Below are positions 6,558 through 15,000 of a stretch of 19,374 nucleotides of DNA, piece after piece. This stretch comes from Candidatus Gastranaerophilales bacterium. GTDB lineage: Bacteria; Cyanobacteriota; Vampirovibrionia; Gastranaerophilales; Gastranaerophilaceae. The translations under genes were made by a program, and so were the position numbers. Every line of letters begins with the position of its first letter. The first letter of the stretch is position 1. The notes below the pieces were generated by a model. It saw only the letters and a program-made list of their open reading frames with translations. It was not told where the DNA came from and did not search any database. Where the stretch lies: assembly GCA_947628355.1 (NCBI GenBank), contig CANQZO010000007.1, positions 1-19,374 of the forward strand, in the 5' to 3' direction.

Positions 6558-6613
6558 ACCGGGCTTAAAAATCTCTCCTTTATTAAATTATTTCAAATCG
6601 AAGCACTGAAATT

Positions 6614-6642
6614 ATTATATTAAAAGAATTTAAAGAACACAA
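6614..6642 (-). promoter_or_regulatory. Predicted promoter of yggS-sepF
   Basis: On the minus strand TTGTGT (6642-6637), a 17-nt spacer and TATAAT (6619-6614) form a good sigma-70 promoter. The start point would be near 6607, giving a leader of about 50 nt. Confidence 0.6.
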
Positions 6643-6691
6643 CAATTTGTTCAGTATGCAAAAAAATGAGTATTCAATAATCCCCGAAACC

Positions 6692-6715
6692 CATGTAACC
6701 ATGGTTTTTTACATG
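6692..6715. repeat. Inverted repeat CATGTAA/TTACATG in the yggS-xerC intergenic region
   Basis: CATGTAA (6692-6698) and TTACATG (6709-6715) are exact inverted repeats separated by ten bases that include CCATGG. It lies upstream of the predicted yggS promoter and about 90 nt before the xerC start. It could be a regulator half-site pair; I cannot name one. Confidence 0.4.
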
Positions 6716-6803
6716 ATTTCAATTGACTTAATGTTTCTTAATATATGTTTAAAAATATGAAATAATTTGATTTTTTTTTAAAATTTTTTTAAAATTTTAG
6801 CAA

Positions 6804-7706
6804 ATGAATGAGTTGTCTAAAAAATATTTACAAGAATTTAAACTTTATATTGAAGTTGAAAAGAATTTTTCAAAATACACTGTAAGAGCCTATAGCTCTG
6901 ACATTTTGAGCTTTTTAATCTGGCTAAATGAAAGAGATATAAAAGAAGTTAATTATAATGTAATAAGAGAGTATCTTTTATATATTCAGCAGTTTAATTA
7001 TTCAAAGACTACAACGGCGAGAAAAATAGCTTCACTAAGAACATTTTACAGATTTTTATACAGGGAAAGAATAGTTGAGGCAAATCCTGCGGTAGGTGTG
7101 CATGCACCAAAGCGAGGAAAGACTTTGCCTGAGTTCTTGACGGAAGCTGAAATTGAACAAGTTATGAATAATGTAAAAATTAATACTCCTGCAGGATACA
7201 GAAACAGAGCAATATTAGAACTTTTATATGCAACGGGAATGCGTATATCTGAATTAAGCAATTTGAATTTTGAAAATTTAAACTTGGATGAAAATGAAAT
7301 AAAAGTTTTCGGAAAAGGTGCAAAAGAAAGAATTGTGCTTGTATCAGAGAGGGCAAAAAAGTTTTTGGAAACTTATATAAAGACGGTAAGAGGCTTAATT
7401 GCAAAAGGTAGTGAAATGAGTGTTAATTCACCCGTATTTATTAATAAAACAGGTTACAGACTGCAGCCTCAAAGTGTAAGAATAGCAATAAATGATGTTA
7501 TGAATAATATTGAACTGCCTAAACATGTTACTCCGCACGTATTCAGACACAGTTTTGCAACAAAAATGCTGGAAAACGGTGCGGATTTAAGAGTTGTTCA
7601 AGAGCTTTTAGGCCACAGCAGTATAAGTAATACTCAAATATACACTCACGTTTCCGCGGAGCGTTTGAAACATTCTTATGAACTTGCTCATCCGCGGGCA
7701 AATTAA
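6804..7706 (+). CDS. Site-specific tyrosine recombinase, XerC/XerD family
   Basis: At 300 residues it has the normal Xer length. The N-terminal SAM-like core-binding domain covers about 1-90 (FKLYIEVEKNFSKYTVRAYSSD). The catalytic domain keeps all six residues: R147 in ATGMRISEL, K171 in FGKGAKER, H245 and R248 in TPHVFRHSFAT, H271 in LLGHSS, and the nucleophile Y280 in TQIYTHV. Xer proteins resolve chromosome dimers at dif beside FtsK. Only one Xer gene is visible here, so XerC versus XerD cannot be settled. The flanks show no integrase-type attachment repeats, which favours a housekeeping role. There is no recognisable Shine-Dalgarno before the ATG (TTTTAGCAAATG), unlike its neighbours. The PfkB gene starts 29 nt after its end. 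Confidence 0.92.
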   Translation: MNELSKKYLQEFKLYIEVEKNFSKYTVRAYSSDILSFLIWLNERDIKEVNYNVIREYLLYIQQFNYSKTTTARKIASLRTFYRFLYRERIVEANPAVGVHAPKRGKTLPEFLTEAEIEQVMNNVKINTPAGYRNRAILELLYATGMRISELSNLNFENLNLDENEIKVFGKGAKERIVLVSERAKKFLETYIKTVRGLIAKGSEMSVNSPVFINKTGYRLQPQSVRIAINDVMNNIELPKHVTPHVFRHSFATKMLENGADLRVVQELLGHSSISNTQIYTHVSAERLKHSYELAHPRAN

Positions 7707-7735
7707 TATAATATAGTAAAAAAGGGAAGTAAATT

Positions 7736-8782
7736 ATGTATGATTTTATAACAATGGGGAGCGCAACGGTTGATGCTTTTATTGAAACAGATGCGGCAAG
7801 TATTGTATCCGTCAGTTCTACAGGCGCGAAAAAAGATTTTATGTCGTATCCCTACGGTGCTAAAATAGAAATTGATAAGTTCGATTTCCAAACCGGAGGT
7901 GGTGCTGTTAATACCGCTGCTAACTTTGCTACATTAGGGTTTAAAACTTCCGCAATTATTAAAATCGGTGATGAAATACAAAGTGAAAAAATAATTAAAT
8001 CCCTTGAACATTTTGGTGTTGACCAATCAAATGTTATAAGAAGCAGAGAGCATAAAACAGGTTTTTCCATAATATTAACCAGTTTTCAAGGTGACAGAAC
8101 GGTTCTTGCTCATAGAGGTGCAAATGCTAAATTAGACAAAGATGATATTAATTTTAATGCTATAAAACAGTCAAAATGGTTGTATCTTGCACCTTTAAAC
8201 GGAGATTCCACCAAGGTTTTGGATAAAGTGGCGGATTTCGCCGAAGAACACGGTGTTAATCTTGCCATTAATCTTGGAACAAGCAGTATTAAGCAGGGAA
8301 AAAAGAATTTAATTAAAACTCTTAAAACTGCGGAGGTTATTATACTAAATAAAGATGAAGCCTCTATGCTGACGGAAATACAAGTCCGCCCCGATACAAA
8401 AAAAGAAAAATTTTCAGATAAACTTATTCACCCTGATATTATAAAAATGCTGAAAGAACTCAATTTCGGCAAGGGTAGAATTACAATAATAACCGACGGA
8501 AAACACGGAGTTTATGCTTATGATTCCGAAAAATTTTATCAATGCAGCGAATTTCCTGCTAAAGTAGTTTCAACTCTCGGTGCGGGTGATGCATTTGCTT
8601 CGGCTTTTACGGCATCACTTGTTAAAACGGATTGGGATGTTGAAAAATCTTTAAAATATGCTTCCGTTGCTGCGGCTTCAGTCGTTGAGAATTTCGGTGC
8701 GCAATGCGGATTTTTAACCTTTGATGAAATAAAAGACAGGTTAAAAAAACATAGTGAATTTAAAGTTAATATTTATAAATAA
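7736..8782 (+). CDS. PfkB-family carbohydrate/nucleoside kinase
   Basis: The 348-residue protein shows the PfkB fold. Residues 54-61 (GGGAVNTA) form the first family signature, followed by ANFATLGFKTSAIIKIG. The C-terminal signature STLGAGDAFASAF (279-291) contains the catalytic base D285. ILNKDEASML (203-212) is the usual nucleotide-side block. It transfers a phosphate from ATP to a sugar, nucleoside or similar alcohol; the overall look is of the adenosine kinase/ribokinase group, but the substrate is not fixed. An approximately 18-residue charged insert (about 217-234) follows the NKDE block. AAGGGAAG precedes the ATG. It probably shares a transcript with the recombinase gene and ends at a strong terminator. 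Confidence 0.9.
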   Translation: MYDFITMGSATVDAFIETDAASIVSVSSTGAKKDFMSYPYGAKIEIDKFDFQTGGGAVNTAANFATLGFKTSAIIKIGDEIQSEKIIKSLEHFGVDQSNVIRSREHKTGFSIILTSFQGDRTVLAHRGANAKLDKDDINFNAIKQSKWLYLAPLNGDSTKVLDKVADFAEEHGVNLAINLGTSSIKQGKKNLIKTLKTAEVIILNKDEASMLTEIQVRPDTKKEKFSDKLIHPDIIKMLKELNFGKGRITIITDGKHGVYAYDSEKFYQCSEFPAKVVSTLGAGDAFASAFTASLVKTDWDVEKSLKYASVAAASVVENFGAQCGFLTFDEIKDRLKKHSEFKVNIYK

Positions 8783-8787
8783 ATCAT

Positions 8788-8826
8788 AAAAGCCGTATTC
8801 ATATTGAATACGGCTTTTAATTTTTT
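8788..8826. terminator. Intrinsic terminator between the PfkB gene and the EF-hand gene
   Basis: AAAAGCCGTATTCA (8788-8801) pairs exactly with TGAATACGGCTTTT (8805-8818) around a TAT loop; a T6 run follows at 8821-8826. The convergent gene on the minus strand ends at 8847 and may use the same hairpin. Confidence 0.93.
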
Positions 8827-8846
8827 CAATGAACTTTTAATTACAA

Positions 8847-10403
8847 TTAAGCTGCTAAAAGTTCTTCTTCTTTTTTCTCCTCCTCTTTTTCATCCTCAGT
8901 CATTGGTGTTTGATTATCTTCATTTTCTGCATTTTCTGCTTTATCCGAAGCAAGAGAGCCATAGAAACTTTGAGCTTGTTCATCAGCTTCTGCTTTAATA
9001 GATGTGTTAATTCCTTCTATTTCTTCATCTGTAAGACCTAAATCTTCGTAGCCATCGTTGATTTGATTTCTGTATTCTTCGGTTAATTCGGTGTATGTAT
9101 TGAAGAAATTGACGTGTGGTTGTAATTCTTCAGAAAATTCATTAGGATTGAGCAGGTTAGAATTTTCTTCTAATTCGCTATTTTCCAATTCCGTAGAGTT
9201 TTGGGTATTGTAATCTGTAAAATTATAATTGTCTTTTAACCAATTTATATCATCGTTAGTTTGATATCCGTTTAAAGTTTCTCCATTTAATGTTACATCA
9301 AATGTACCCCATAATTCATTGTTTTCACTGCCGGTTCCGCTAAAGAAATTGTTTGGTCCTACACCTTCTTTTGCCGTTTCATGTTGAATCGTATTGATAG
9401 CTAAGTCTGAGTCTTTACCGAATGCTTCTTCAATACTCAGTGCTTGTTTAGAACCATCAGCACCGGTTTTATAAACCATAACTCCGCCTGCTGTTAATTC
9501 ATTAGCATCTACTGTGCCATTACCATCTGTATCTAAAGAAGTCATTTCCGCCCAAGCTGCATCTTTACCGGATTTACCGCCCTCATAGCCTAAGAACTCA
9601 TTTTCATTCGATAAATCACCATTGCCGTCTTTATCTATGAAAAAGTCAAATTGATTACCTTCGATGTCTTGAAATCCTTGAGGTTCACAAGTAGTCGGAG
9701 GCGGGCAGCATTGTGCTGCTTGTTCTTCAGCTTCTTCTATTTCTTTTGCTTCTTCTTCTAAATTGCCCATTTCAGAATCTAATTCATTTGCTTCTAAAAT
9801 TTTGCTGTTAAGGTCGCCAAGTAAAGAATCTATTTCGTCTACTTGTTCATTAGCAGTTGTAAGTGCTGCCATTGCTTCAGCAAGCTGCGGTTTATCAGGT
9901 AAAGAGTTTTTAATGTTTTCTTGTAATTGGTCTCTTGTCATACCTTCGCCGCCTTCTTTATTGGCTTCAATGTATGCTTGTATGTTTTCTCTTAATGCTT
10001 TTTGAGCTTCTTCATCATATTCTTCGGTTTCTTGTTCTTTTTTATCTGCAGCAGCTTTAATATTCTTTTCAGCTTCTTCTGCTAATTCTTCAATCTCAGA
10101 TTCAATGGCTTCCATTTCCTCTTCAATTTTTTCTCTTTTTTCTTTTAATTCTTCTAATCTTTCTTCAATTTCTTCTTTAGTAAGTCCGCTTGTACTTACA
10201 CTCGATGTTGCATTTAATGCAGCTACTGCATCAGCATAATCTGCTTCTGCAGCTTCACCTGTTGCCGGTGTGTAACTTGATGAAAAATTAACTAAAGCAT
10301 CTTCTTCGTTGATTAATGCGCTTTGACCGCTGGTTTGTGCTGCTTCTAATTGTTGAAGTCGCAATAATTCACTGGAATTATTAATTCCTACTGATTGTGT
10401 CAT
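8847..10403 (-). CDS. Acidic coiled-coil protein with EF-hand-like calcium loops, function unknown
   Basis: I do not recognise this 518-residue protein. The start at 10403 has AGGAG 7 nt upstream; an in-frame extension to 10481 would run through the predicted promoter. No signal peptide or membrane segment is visible. In order there is a polar N-terminus (1-70), a Glu/Lys-rich coiled coil (about 74-125), a helical region (130-230) with a second coiled coil (185-230), and a cysteine cluster CCPPPTTC (232-239). A calcium-type region follows with DKDGNGDLSNEN (257-268, imperfect at the last position) and a canonical EF-hand loop DTDGNGTVDANE (291-302). Next come a WGTFDVTLNGETLNGYQT block (365-382), Asn/Glu-rich low complexity, and a very acidic C-terminus. 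It is monocistronic, with its own promoter. A secreted or surface calcium-binding role is possible but not shown. Confidence 0.8.
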   Translation of the reverse strand: MTQSVGINNSSELLRLQQLEAAQTSGQSALINEEDALVNFSSSYTPATGEAAEADYADAVAALNATSSVSTSGLTKEEIEERLEELKEKREKIEEEMEAIESEIEELAEEAEKNIKAAADKKEQETEEYDEEAQKALRENIQAYIEANKEGGEGMTRDQLQENIKNSLPDKPQLAEAMAALTTANEQVDEIDSLLGDLNSKILEANELDSEMGNLEEEAKEIEEAEEQAAQCCPPPTTCEPQGFQDIEGNQFDFFIDKDGNGDLSNENEFLGYEGGKSGKDAAWAEMTSLDTDGNGTVDANELTAGGVMVYKTGADGSKQALSIEEAFGKDSDLAINTIQHETAKEGVGPNNFFSGTGSENNELWGTFDVTLNGETLNGYQTNDDINWLKDNYNFTDYNTQNSTELENSELEENSNLLNPNEFSEELQPHVNFFNTYTELTEEYRNQINDGYEDLGLTDEEIEGINTSIKAEADEQAQSFYGSLASDKAENAENEDNQTPMTEDEKEEEKKEEELLAA

Positions 10404-10424
10404 TTCTTTTCTCCTATCCTCGTT

Positions 10425-10453
10425 TATATATTTTACTCGTGTATTCATGTAAA
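10425..10453 (-). promoter_or_regulatory. Predicted promoter of the EF-hand protein gene
   Basis: On the minus strand TTTACA (10453-10448), a 17-nt spacer and TATATA (10430-10425) precede the AGGAG and ATG at 10403. Transcription would start close to 10418. This supports the ATG at 10403 over the longer in-frame start. Confidence 0.6.
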
Positions 10454-10556
10454 GTATTTTTATTTTTGGGAATTGCCCCACAATTAAACAATAAATTTAT
10501 TTCATTCTTGGAAAGTATATTTTTCATTGAGTTTAATTAACTTTACATAAGTTAAC

Positions 10557-10590
10557 AAAAAAGGAGATGATATTTGTATCATCTCCTTTT
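10557..10590 (-). terminator. Intrinsic terminator of the nfeD-SPFH transcript
   Basis: AAAAGGAGATGATA (10559-10572) pairs exactly with TATCATCTCCTTTT (10577-10590) around TTTG. Read on the minus strand, the stem ends in a T6 run (10562-10557), about 20 nt after the SPFH stop codon at 10611-10613. Confidence 0.9.
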
Positions 10591-10610
10591 AAATTTAATT
10601 TTGTTTGTTA

Positions 10611-11585
10611 TTATATTTGTTTATCAAACATTTGTTTAATACCGTCAACAGAGCTTAATATACCTGTTGCTTCATAAGGCATATAAACAACTTTATTATT
10701 AGCACCTCTTGTAATATCCTGCATTGTTTCCAAGTATTTCATAGCAATTAAGTATTGGTCGGGCTTGCCTTTATCTGCTAAAGCACCTATTATTCTTGAA
10801 ATTGCTTCTTTTTCAGCGTCTGCTTCAATAATACGGGCTTGAGCTATACCTTCCGCTTTTAATATTTCTGCCTGTTTTTCACCTTCGGCTTTATTAATGG
10901 CTGCCATTTTTTCACCTTCTGCCGTTAATATTGCGGATTTTTTTATACCTTCTGCTTCTAAGATAGTTGCACGTCTGTCCTGTTCAGCTTTCTTTTCTTT
11001 TTCCATTGCCTGTTGGATTGATGCAGGCGGAACGATATCTTGAAGTTCAACCCTGTTTACTTTAACGCCCCATTTATCAGTCGCTTTATCAAGGATTTCT
11101 CTTAATTTATCATTAATAATGTCACGTGAAACGAGGGTTTCATCTAACGCTAATTGACCTACAAGGTTTCTTAAGTTTGTTTGTGTTAATTTTTCAATAG
11201 CTTCCGGTAAGTTTTCTATAGAATATATTGCTTTTCTTGCGTCTACTATTTGAAAGTATAAAAGAGCGTTAATACTTATTGTTACGTTATCTTTCGTAAT
11301 TACGTTTTGACGGGGAAAATCATATACTGTTTCTCTTAAATCTATTCTTGATGAATTACTTAAGGTTGAATATGTTCTTCCGTCTAATGTTTTTTGTTTA
11401 ATGATTTTAAGCATTTGACGTGGTGATTCAATAAAAGGTACTATCCAATGCAAACCTGCCGTTAATGTTTTTGAATATTGTCCAAATCTTTGTATTATTA
11501 CCGCTTCTTGCTGCTGTACTATTATCATTCCTTTCAGAAAGTATAATATGACGGCAACTAAAAGTATCAGTGCGAAAATGCCCAT
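10611..11585 (-). CDS. qmcA: SPFH/stomatin-family membrane protein, QmcA-like
   Basis: The 324-residue protein starts with one membrane segment (about 3-22), followed by the SPFH/PHB domain (about 24-190) with VQQQEAVIIQRFGQYSKTLTAGLHWIVPF and the conserved WGVKVNRVELQDIVPP. A charged helix (192-262) holds 11-residue repeats of the AEGE type, then comes a C-terminal segment NNKVVYMPYEATGILSSVDGI that matches QmcA. Such proteins form large ring-like assemblies in the membrane and are linked to membrane order and protease control. Compared with E. coli QmcA as I remember it, about 20 extra residues (roughly 65-85, TLDGRTYSTLSNSSRID) interrupt the start of the SPFH domain. AGGAGG precedes the ATG. 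It follows nfeD by 9 nt, the standard partner. Confidence 0.9.
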   Translation of the reverse strand: MGIFALILLVAVILYFLKGMIIVQQQEAVIIQRFGQYSKTLTAGLHWIVPFIESPRQMLKIIKQKTLDGRTYSTLSNSSRIDLRETVYDFPRQNVITKDNVTISINALLYFQIVDARKAIYSIENLPEAIEKLTQTNLRNLVGQLALDETLVSRDIINDKLREILDKATDKWGVKVNRVELQDIVPPASIQQAMEKEKKAEQDRRATILEAEGIKKSAILTAEGEKMAAINKAEGEKQAEILKAEGIAQARIIEADAEKEAISRIIGALADKGKPDQYLIAMKYLETMQDITRGANNKVVYMPYEATGILSSVDGIKQMFDKQI

Positions 11586-11594
11586 AATTCCTCC

Positions 11595-12029
11595 TTATAT
11601 TTTTTCTACATATAATATTAAACTGTCATTTCTTATTATTTTTACATCACAATCAGCGGGAATTTCTTCATTACCCTCATTAAGTCTTGCTTCCCAGCGT
11701 TCATCATATAACGTTACCGCACCTGATGAAGCATTTATAGGTTCTATACTTTTTACGATTTTGCCGATGTACTGTGCTTCAAAATCGGCATTTGTTTTGA
11801 TTTTTAATGCTTTTACAAGCATCGGTTTAATAAATAATATTGATAATGTTGATATAATTGCAAATACTATAAGTAATTGTGAAAAATTTCCCCACCATAG
11901 TGAAATTATTGCAGTTATTATTCCTGCAATAGCAAAGTTTATGCAAAACATTGTCGGGACAAAAATTTCAAATGTTATTGCAACTAATGCTAAAATTAAA
12001 TAAATCATCCATAATTCCAAAAATGCCAT
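11595..12029 (-). CDS. NfeD-family membrane protein, short form
   Basis: At 144 residues this is the short NfeD type (YbbK-like). Three membrane segments are visible: about 6-26, 30-46 and 50-68. They are followed by a soluble OB-fold-like domain (about 80-144) with AQYIGKIVKSIEPINASSGAVTLYDERWEARL and the IPADCDVKIIRNDSLILYVEK ending. NfeD proteins are encoded beside SPFH genes across bacteria and are thought to assist or anchor their assemblies. AGAAAGG lies upstream of the ATG. The gene has its own predicted promoter and is followed 9 nt later by the SPFH gene. Confidence 0.92.
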   Translation of the reverse strand: MAFLELWMIYLILALVAITFEIFVPTMFCINFAIAGIITAIISLWWGNFSQLLIVFAIISTLSILFIKPMLVKALKIKTNADFEAQYIGKIVKSIEPINASSGAVTLYDERWEARLNEGNEEIPADCDVKIIRNDSLILYVEKI

Positions 12030-12055
12030 ATTATCGTCAACCTTTCTTGATTTTG

Positions 12056-12084
12056 ATAATATAACATTTTTTTAAATTAGTAAA
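12056..12084 (-). promoter_or_regulatory. Predicted promoter of nfeD-SPFH
   Basis: On the minus strand TTTACT (12084-12079), 17 nt and TATTAT (12061-12056) form a promoter in the gap between the AsmA-like stop and nfeD. The start would be near 12049, so the two-gene unit can be expressed apart from the large upstream gene. No terminator hairpin was seen after the AsmA-like gene. Confidence 0.5.
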
Positions 12085-12093
12085 GTAACTTGA

Positions 12094-15000
12094 TTATTGA
12101 TTTTCTATAGGCTGCTCACTTAGTTCTTTCAGCTTTTCTTGAGCTGCTTCTTTCGCTTTTTCTTTCAATACCTCTTTAGCTTTATCTTTATTTTTAAACA
12201 AAGATTTTAATTTGCTTACATTTTCTTTGTTTTCTTCAATTGCAGCTTTTGTTTCATCGGTTAAAGCCTCTGAAGCTGCTTCTTTTAGTTTATTTTTTGC
12301 GGTTTCTTTAGCTTTTGTTTTGATTTCTTCTTTACTCATTCCCGATAACTCTTGTAATTCGGGAGGGATAACCGTATCAGCCGGAATACTCTTTAAATAA
12401 TTTTCTGCTTTTTCCATATCAGATTGCAGAACGAGCCATTTGAATGATTTAATTAAAGTCAATGGCTTAGCTACATCTCCTCTTACAACTACTTGGAATT
12501 TTGTTGCATTTGTATCTGATATTTCTTTACCAAGTGACGGAATTTGATTCATTTCACTTTCTGTTACCACTTCTGTGAATAAGAAGAATAATTTACCCAT
12601 AACAAGACTCATACCCGGAGTCGCTTTCATTAAGTTTATCGGATTTAACATAGCGACAGGTCCTAATGAATCCGACACTTGAGAACCTAATCTTCCTCTT
12701 AATTTTATATCTATCTTATTTTTTAATAAATCAAAATTACCGAAGATATATGTTGCCATTATATCGCCTGATGAATCAATAGGATTAATTTGAGTAATCC
12801 CGTTATTAAAAGTTAAATGACCTTTTAACAAATTATAGTGGCTTGTATCAAACGATAATAATGAATTTAAAACACTTCCTATTGTTGATTTAAAGAAATC
12901 GTTTTCTCTGATATTTTCAGCCATAATAAGATTTTCCAATTTTCCGAAAGGTCCTAATTGTCCGTTTCTCATAGCAAAATCCACATTACCTTTTAATGAT
13001 TTCATTTGTTCTTCATAAGTTGCGCCTTTTAAACTTATGTTTGCGCTGAAATCCATTACTCCGCTTAATGTATCTTTCATATTTGCAGCATCTAGGAGAG
13101 TTTGTTCCACATCTAATCCGCTGCCTTTTAATGCTGTTTTTATTTCGCTTGTTATTAAATTCATTGATACATCGCCTCTTATTTTTCCTTTAAAGGCTGA
13201 TGTTAACAGATTTGTTAAGTATAATACATTGTTGTTTAATGATATATTTGCGGTTGTATCGGTTAAATTTATATTCCCTGTCTTAATGTGTTTAATATCA
13301 ATATCTCCCTTTTTAATTATTACGGGGATATCAGCGGCAGCAGCATTGCCATTTGAAGCAGTGCTTGGCTGTGAAGCCGGGACATATTTCATTGCCGCGT
13401 CAGATACTTTCATTAGTTTATCCGCGTCGGTTAAATTTGATATTAAGTTTAATGTTCTTATTGTAAAATATTTAGACGGTGTTAAATCCGCGTTTATCAT
13501 TACATTATAATCGGAACCGTTTGCTAAGAGATTTTTTATATTTATATCTAAGTCCTTACCCTCAAATTTTGCTGCTGCTTTTTCCATTGTCAGCATTAAT
13601 TCGGGGATAGCTGCTTCCCATATATTAAATTCACCTCTAATTCTCGGAGATGACAAATCACCGAATACAAACATCTGTCCTTTTGCTTTTAATTTTGATT
13701 GAGGAAATGCATATATTACTCCGTTTAATTCAGAGGGCATTTTTACTTTTATTAAGTTTATATTTGGATTTGAAGTATTTAATTTTGTTATTGTTCCGTC
13801 AACACTTACTACATCTTCTAAAGATGTTATGGTTTTTTCGGGGTCTTTAGGGTCTTGAGTCACAGATTTTATAAAAAATCCTGTATCTTTTATTTTTAAT
13901 CTGTCCCCTTTTAAGTCTATAACTGTTTGAAGTATTGTATTTTTATTTTGAACATTTTTTATGTCTATGGGGGTTATGTAGTTATCTTTGTTAGCTTCAA
14001 GTGCTGCCGTTATTGTTTGTTTCTTTTCATCACCGATAACATTTAAGTAAAACGGAAGTTTTCCTTTTGAATTGATGAATTTTTCTAAATCTTTACCTAA
14101 TAATTTCTTTAAGTCACTTGTAATTAAATCGCCTTTTGCATCAAAATTAAAGTCGGGTTTATTCATATAATTTTTTATTAATCCCGAGAAGTTAACTACA
14201 GTTGAATTGTTTATACTTATTTTAGCGGGATCAATTGTTATGTCTTTTTCGCCTATTGTTAATACGAAATTATCGCAATTAACCGATGCTCCGTTCATAA
14301 ACATTTTAAAGTCACTATTTTTTATTGTCCCCGTAAATTTATCAAAATTGCTTGTAAAATCAGCATTCAGCAAATTATTCATATAATTTATTTTATTAAC
14401 TTTATCCGTCAAAGATAAATTATTTAAAGATAAATTCAGAGTAGCTGCGGCTTTTTTTAATTCACCTTGAATTTTTGCATTTAAGTTTATATTACCCGAG
14501 TTAACGGCATAAGTATTATTTATTTCCTGCGGTAAGAACATTGTAAATACAGTAGCTAAAGGCATTTTTTCCATAAATACGCTTATATCCGCAACTGATT
14601 TTTCATCAATAGTACCGTCAATTTTAAATAAAGTTTTAGCTATTTCAACGCTTGTATCAATAAATTTAAGCATACTGTTGTCGAGCGATATTATTGAGTT
14701 TATTTTTGCAAGCTGAAGTTTTTTAGCCGTATTTTTTATAACGCAGTCTTTTATTGTTATTGTTCCGTTTGAGGTTAATTTTTTAAAGTCGGTTTTTATG
14801 TTTGTATCAGCTATAAAATAGCCTTCGCCCTTTATCGGTGCAAGTTCATGTTTTATGTGAAGTGAATCGAGTGTAGCTTTTATTAAATTTATTACATTAT
14901 CCGTATGTATTTGATTTGATTTTATTGTTAAGTCCAATTTTGGATTTTTTGAATATTTTAAAAGTCCTAAAATTGAGAGTTTTTCGTCTTTTGTAATAAA

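Noticed and set aside
6723..6755. A possible dif or attachment site upstream of the Xer recombinase gene
   Set aside because: The AT-rich stretch (ACTTAATG...ATATATGTTTAA) has no convincing pair of inverted 11-bp arms around a 6-bp centre; any similarity is base composition.
6804..7706. The tyrosine recombinase as an integrase marking a mobile element
   Set aside because: It has Xer length and motifs, a PfkB neighbour, housekeeping flanks, and no direct repeats, tRNA gene or phage genes nearby.
9763..10005. Plus-strand open frame opposite the EF-hand gene, and similar frames opposite the AsmA-like gene
   Set aside because: These are antisense shadows of long biased coding sequence, without ribosome binding sites or recognisable domains.
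10404..10481. A 26-residue N-terminal extension of the EF-hand protein
   Set aside because: It spans the predicted promoter and the AGGAG site that serves the ATG at 10403.
10542..10558. A second HLR1-like site (TTTACATA followed by GTTAACAA) between the SPFH and EF-hand genes
   Set aside because: The second half does not hold TTACA at the required spacing, and the site is about 140 nt upstream of the EF-hand gene next to a terminator.
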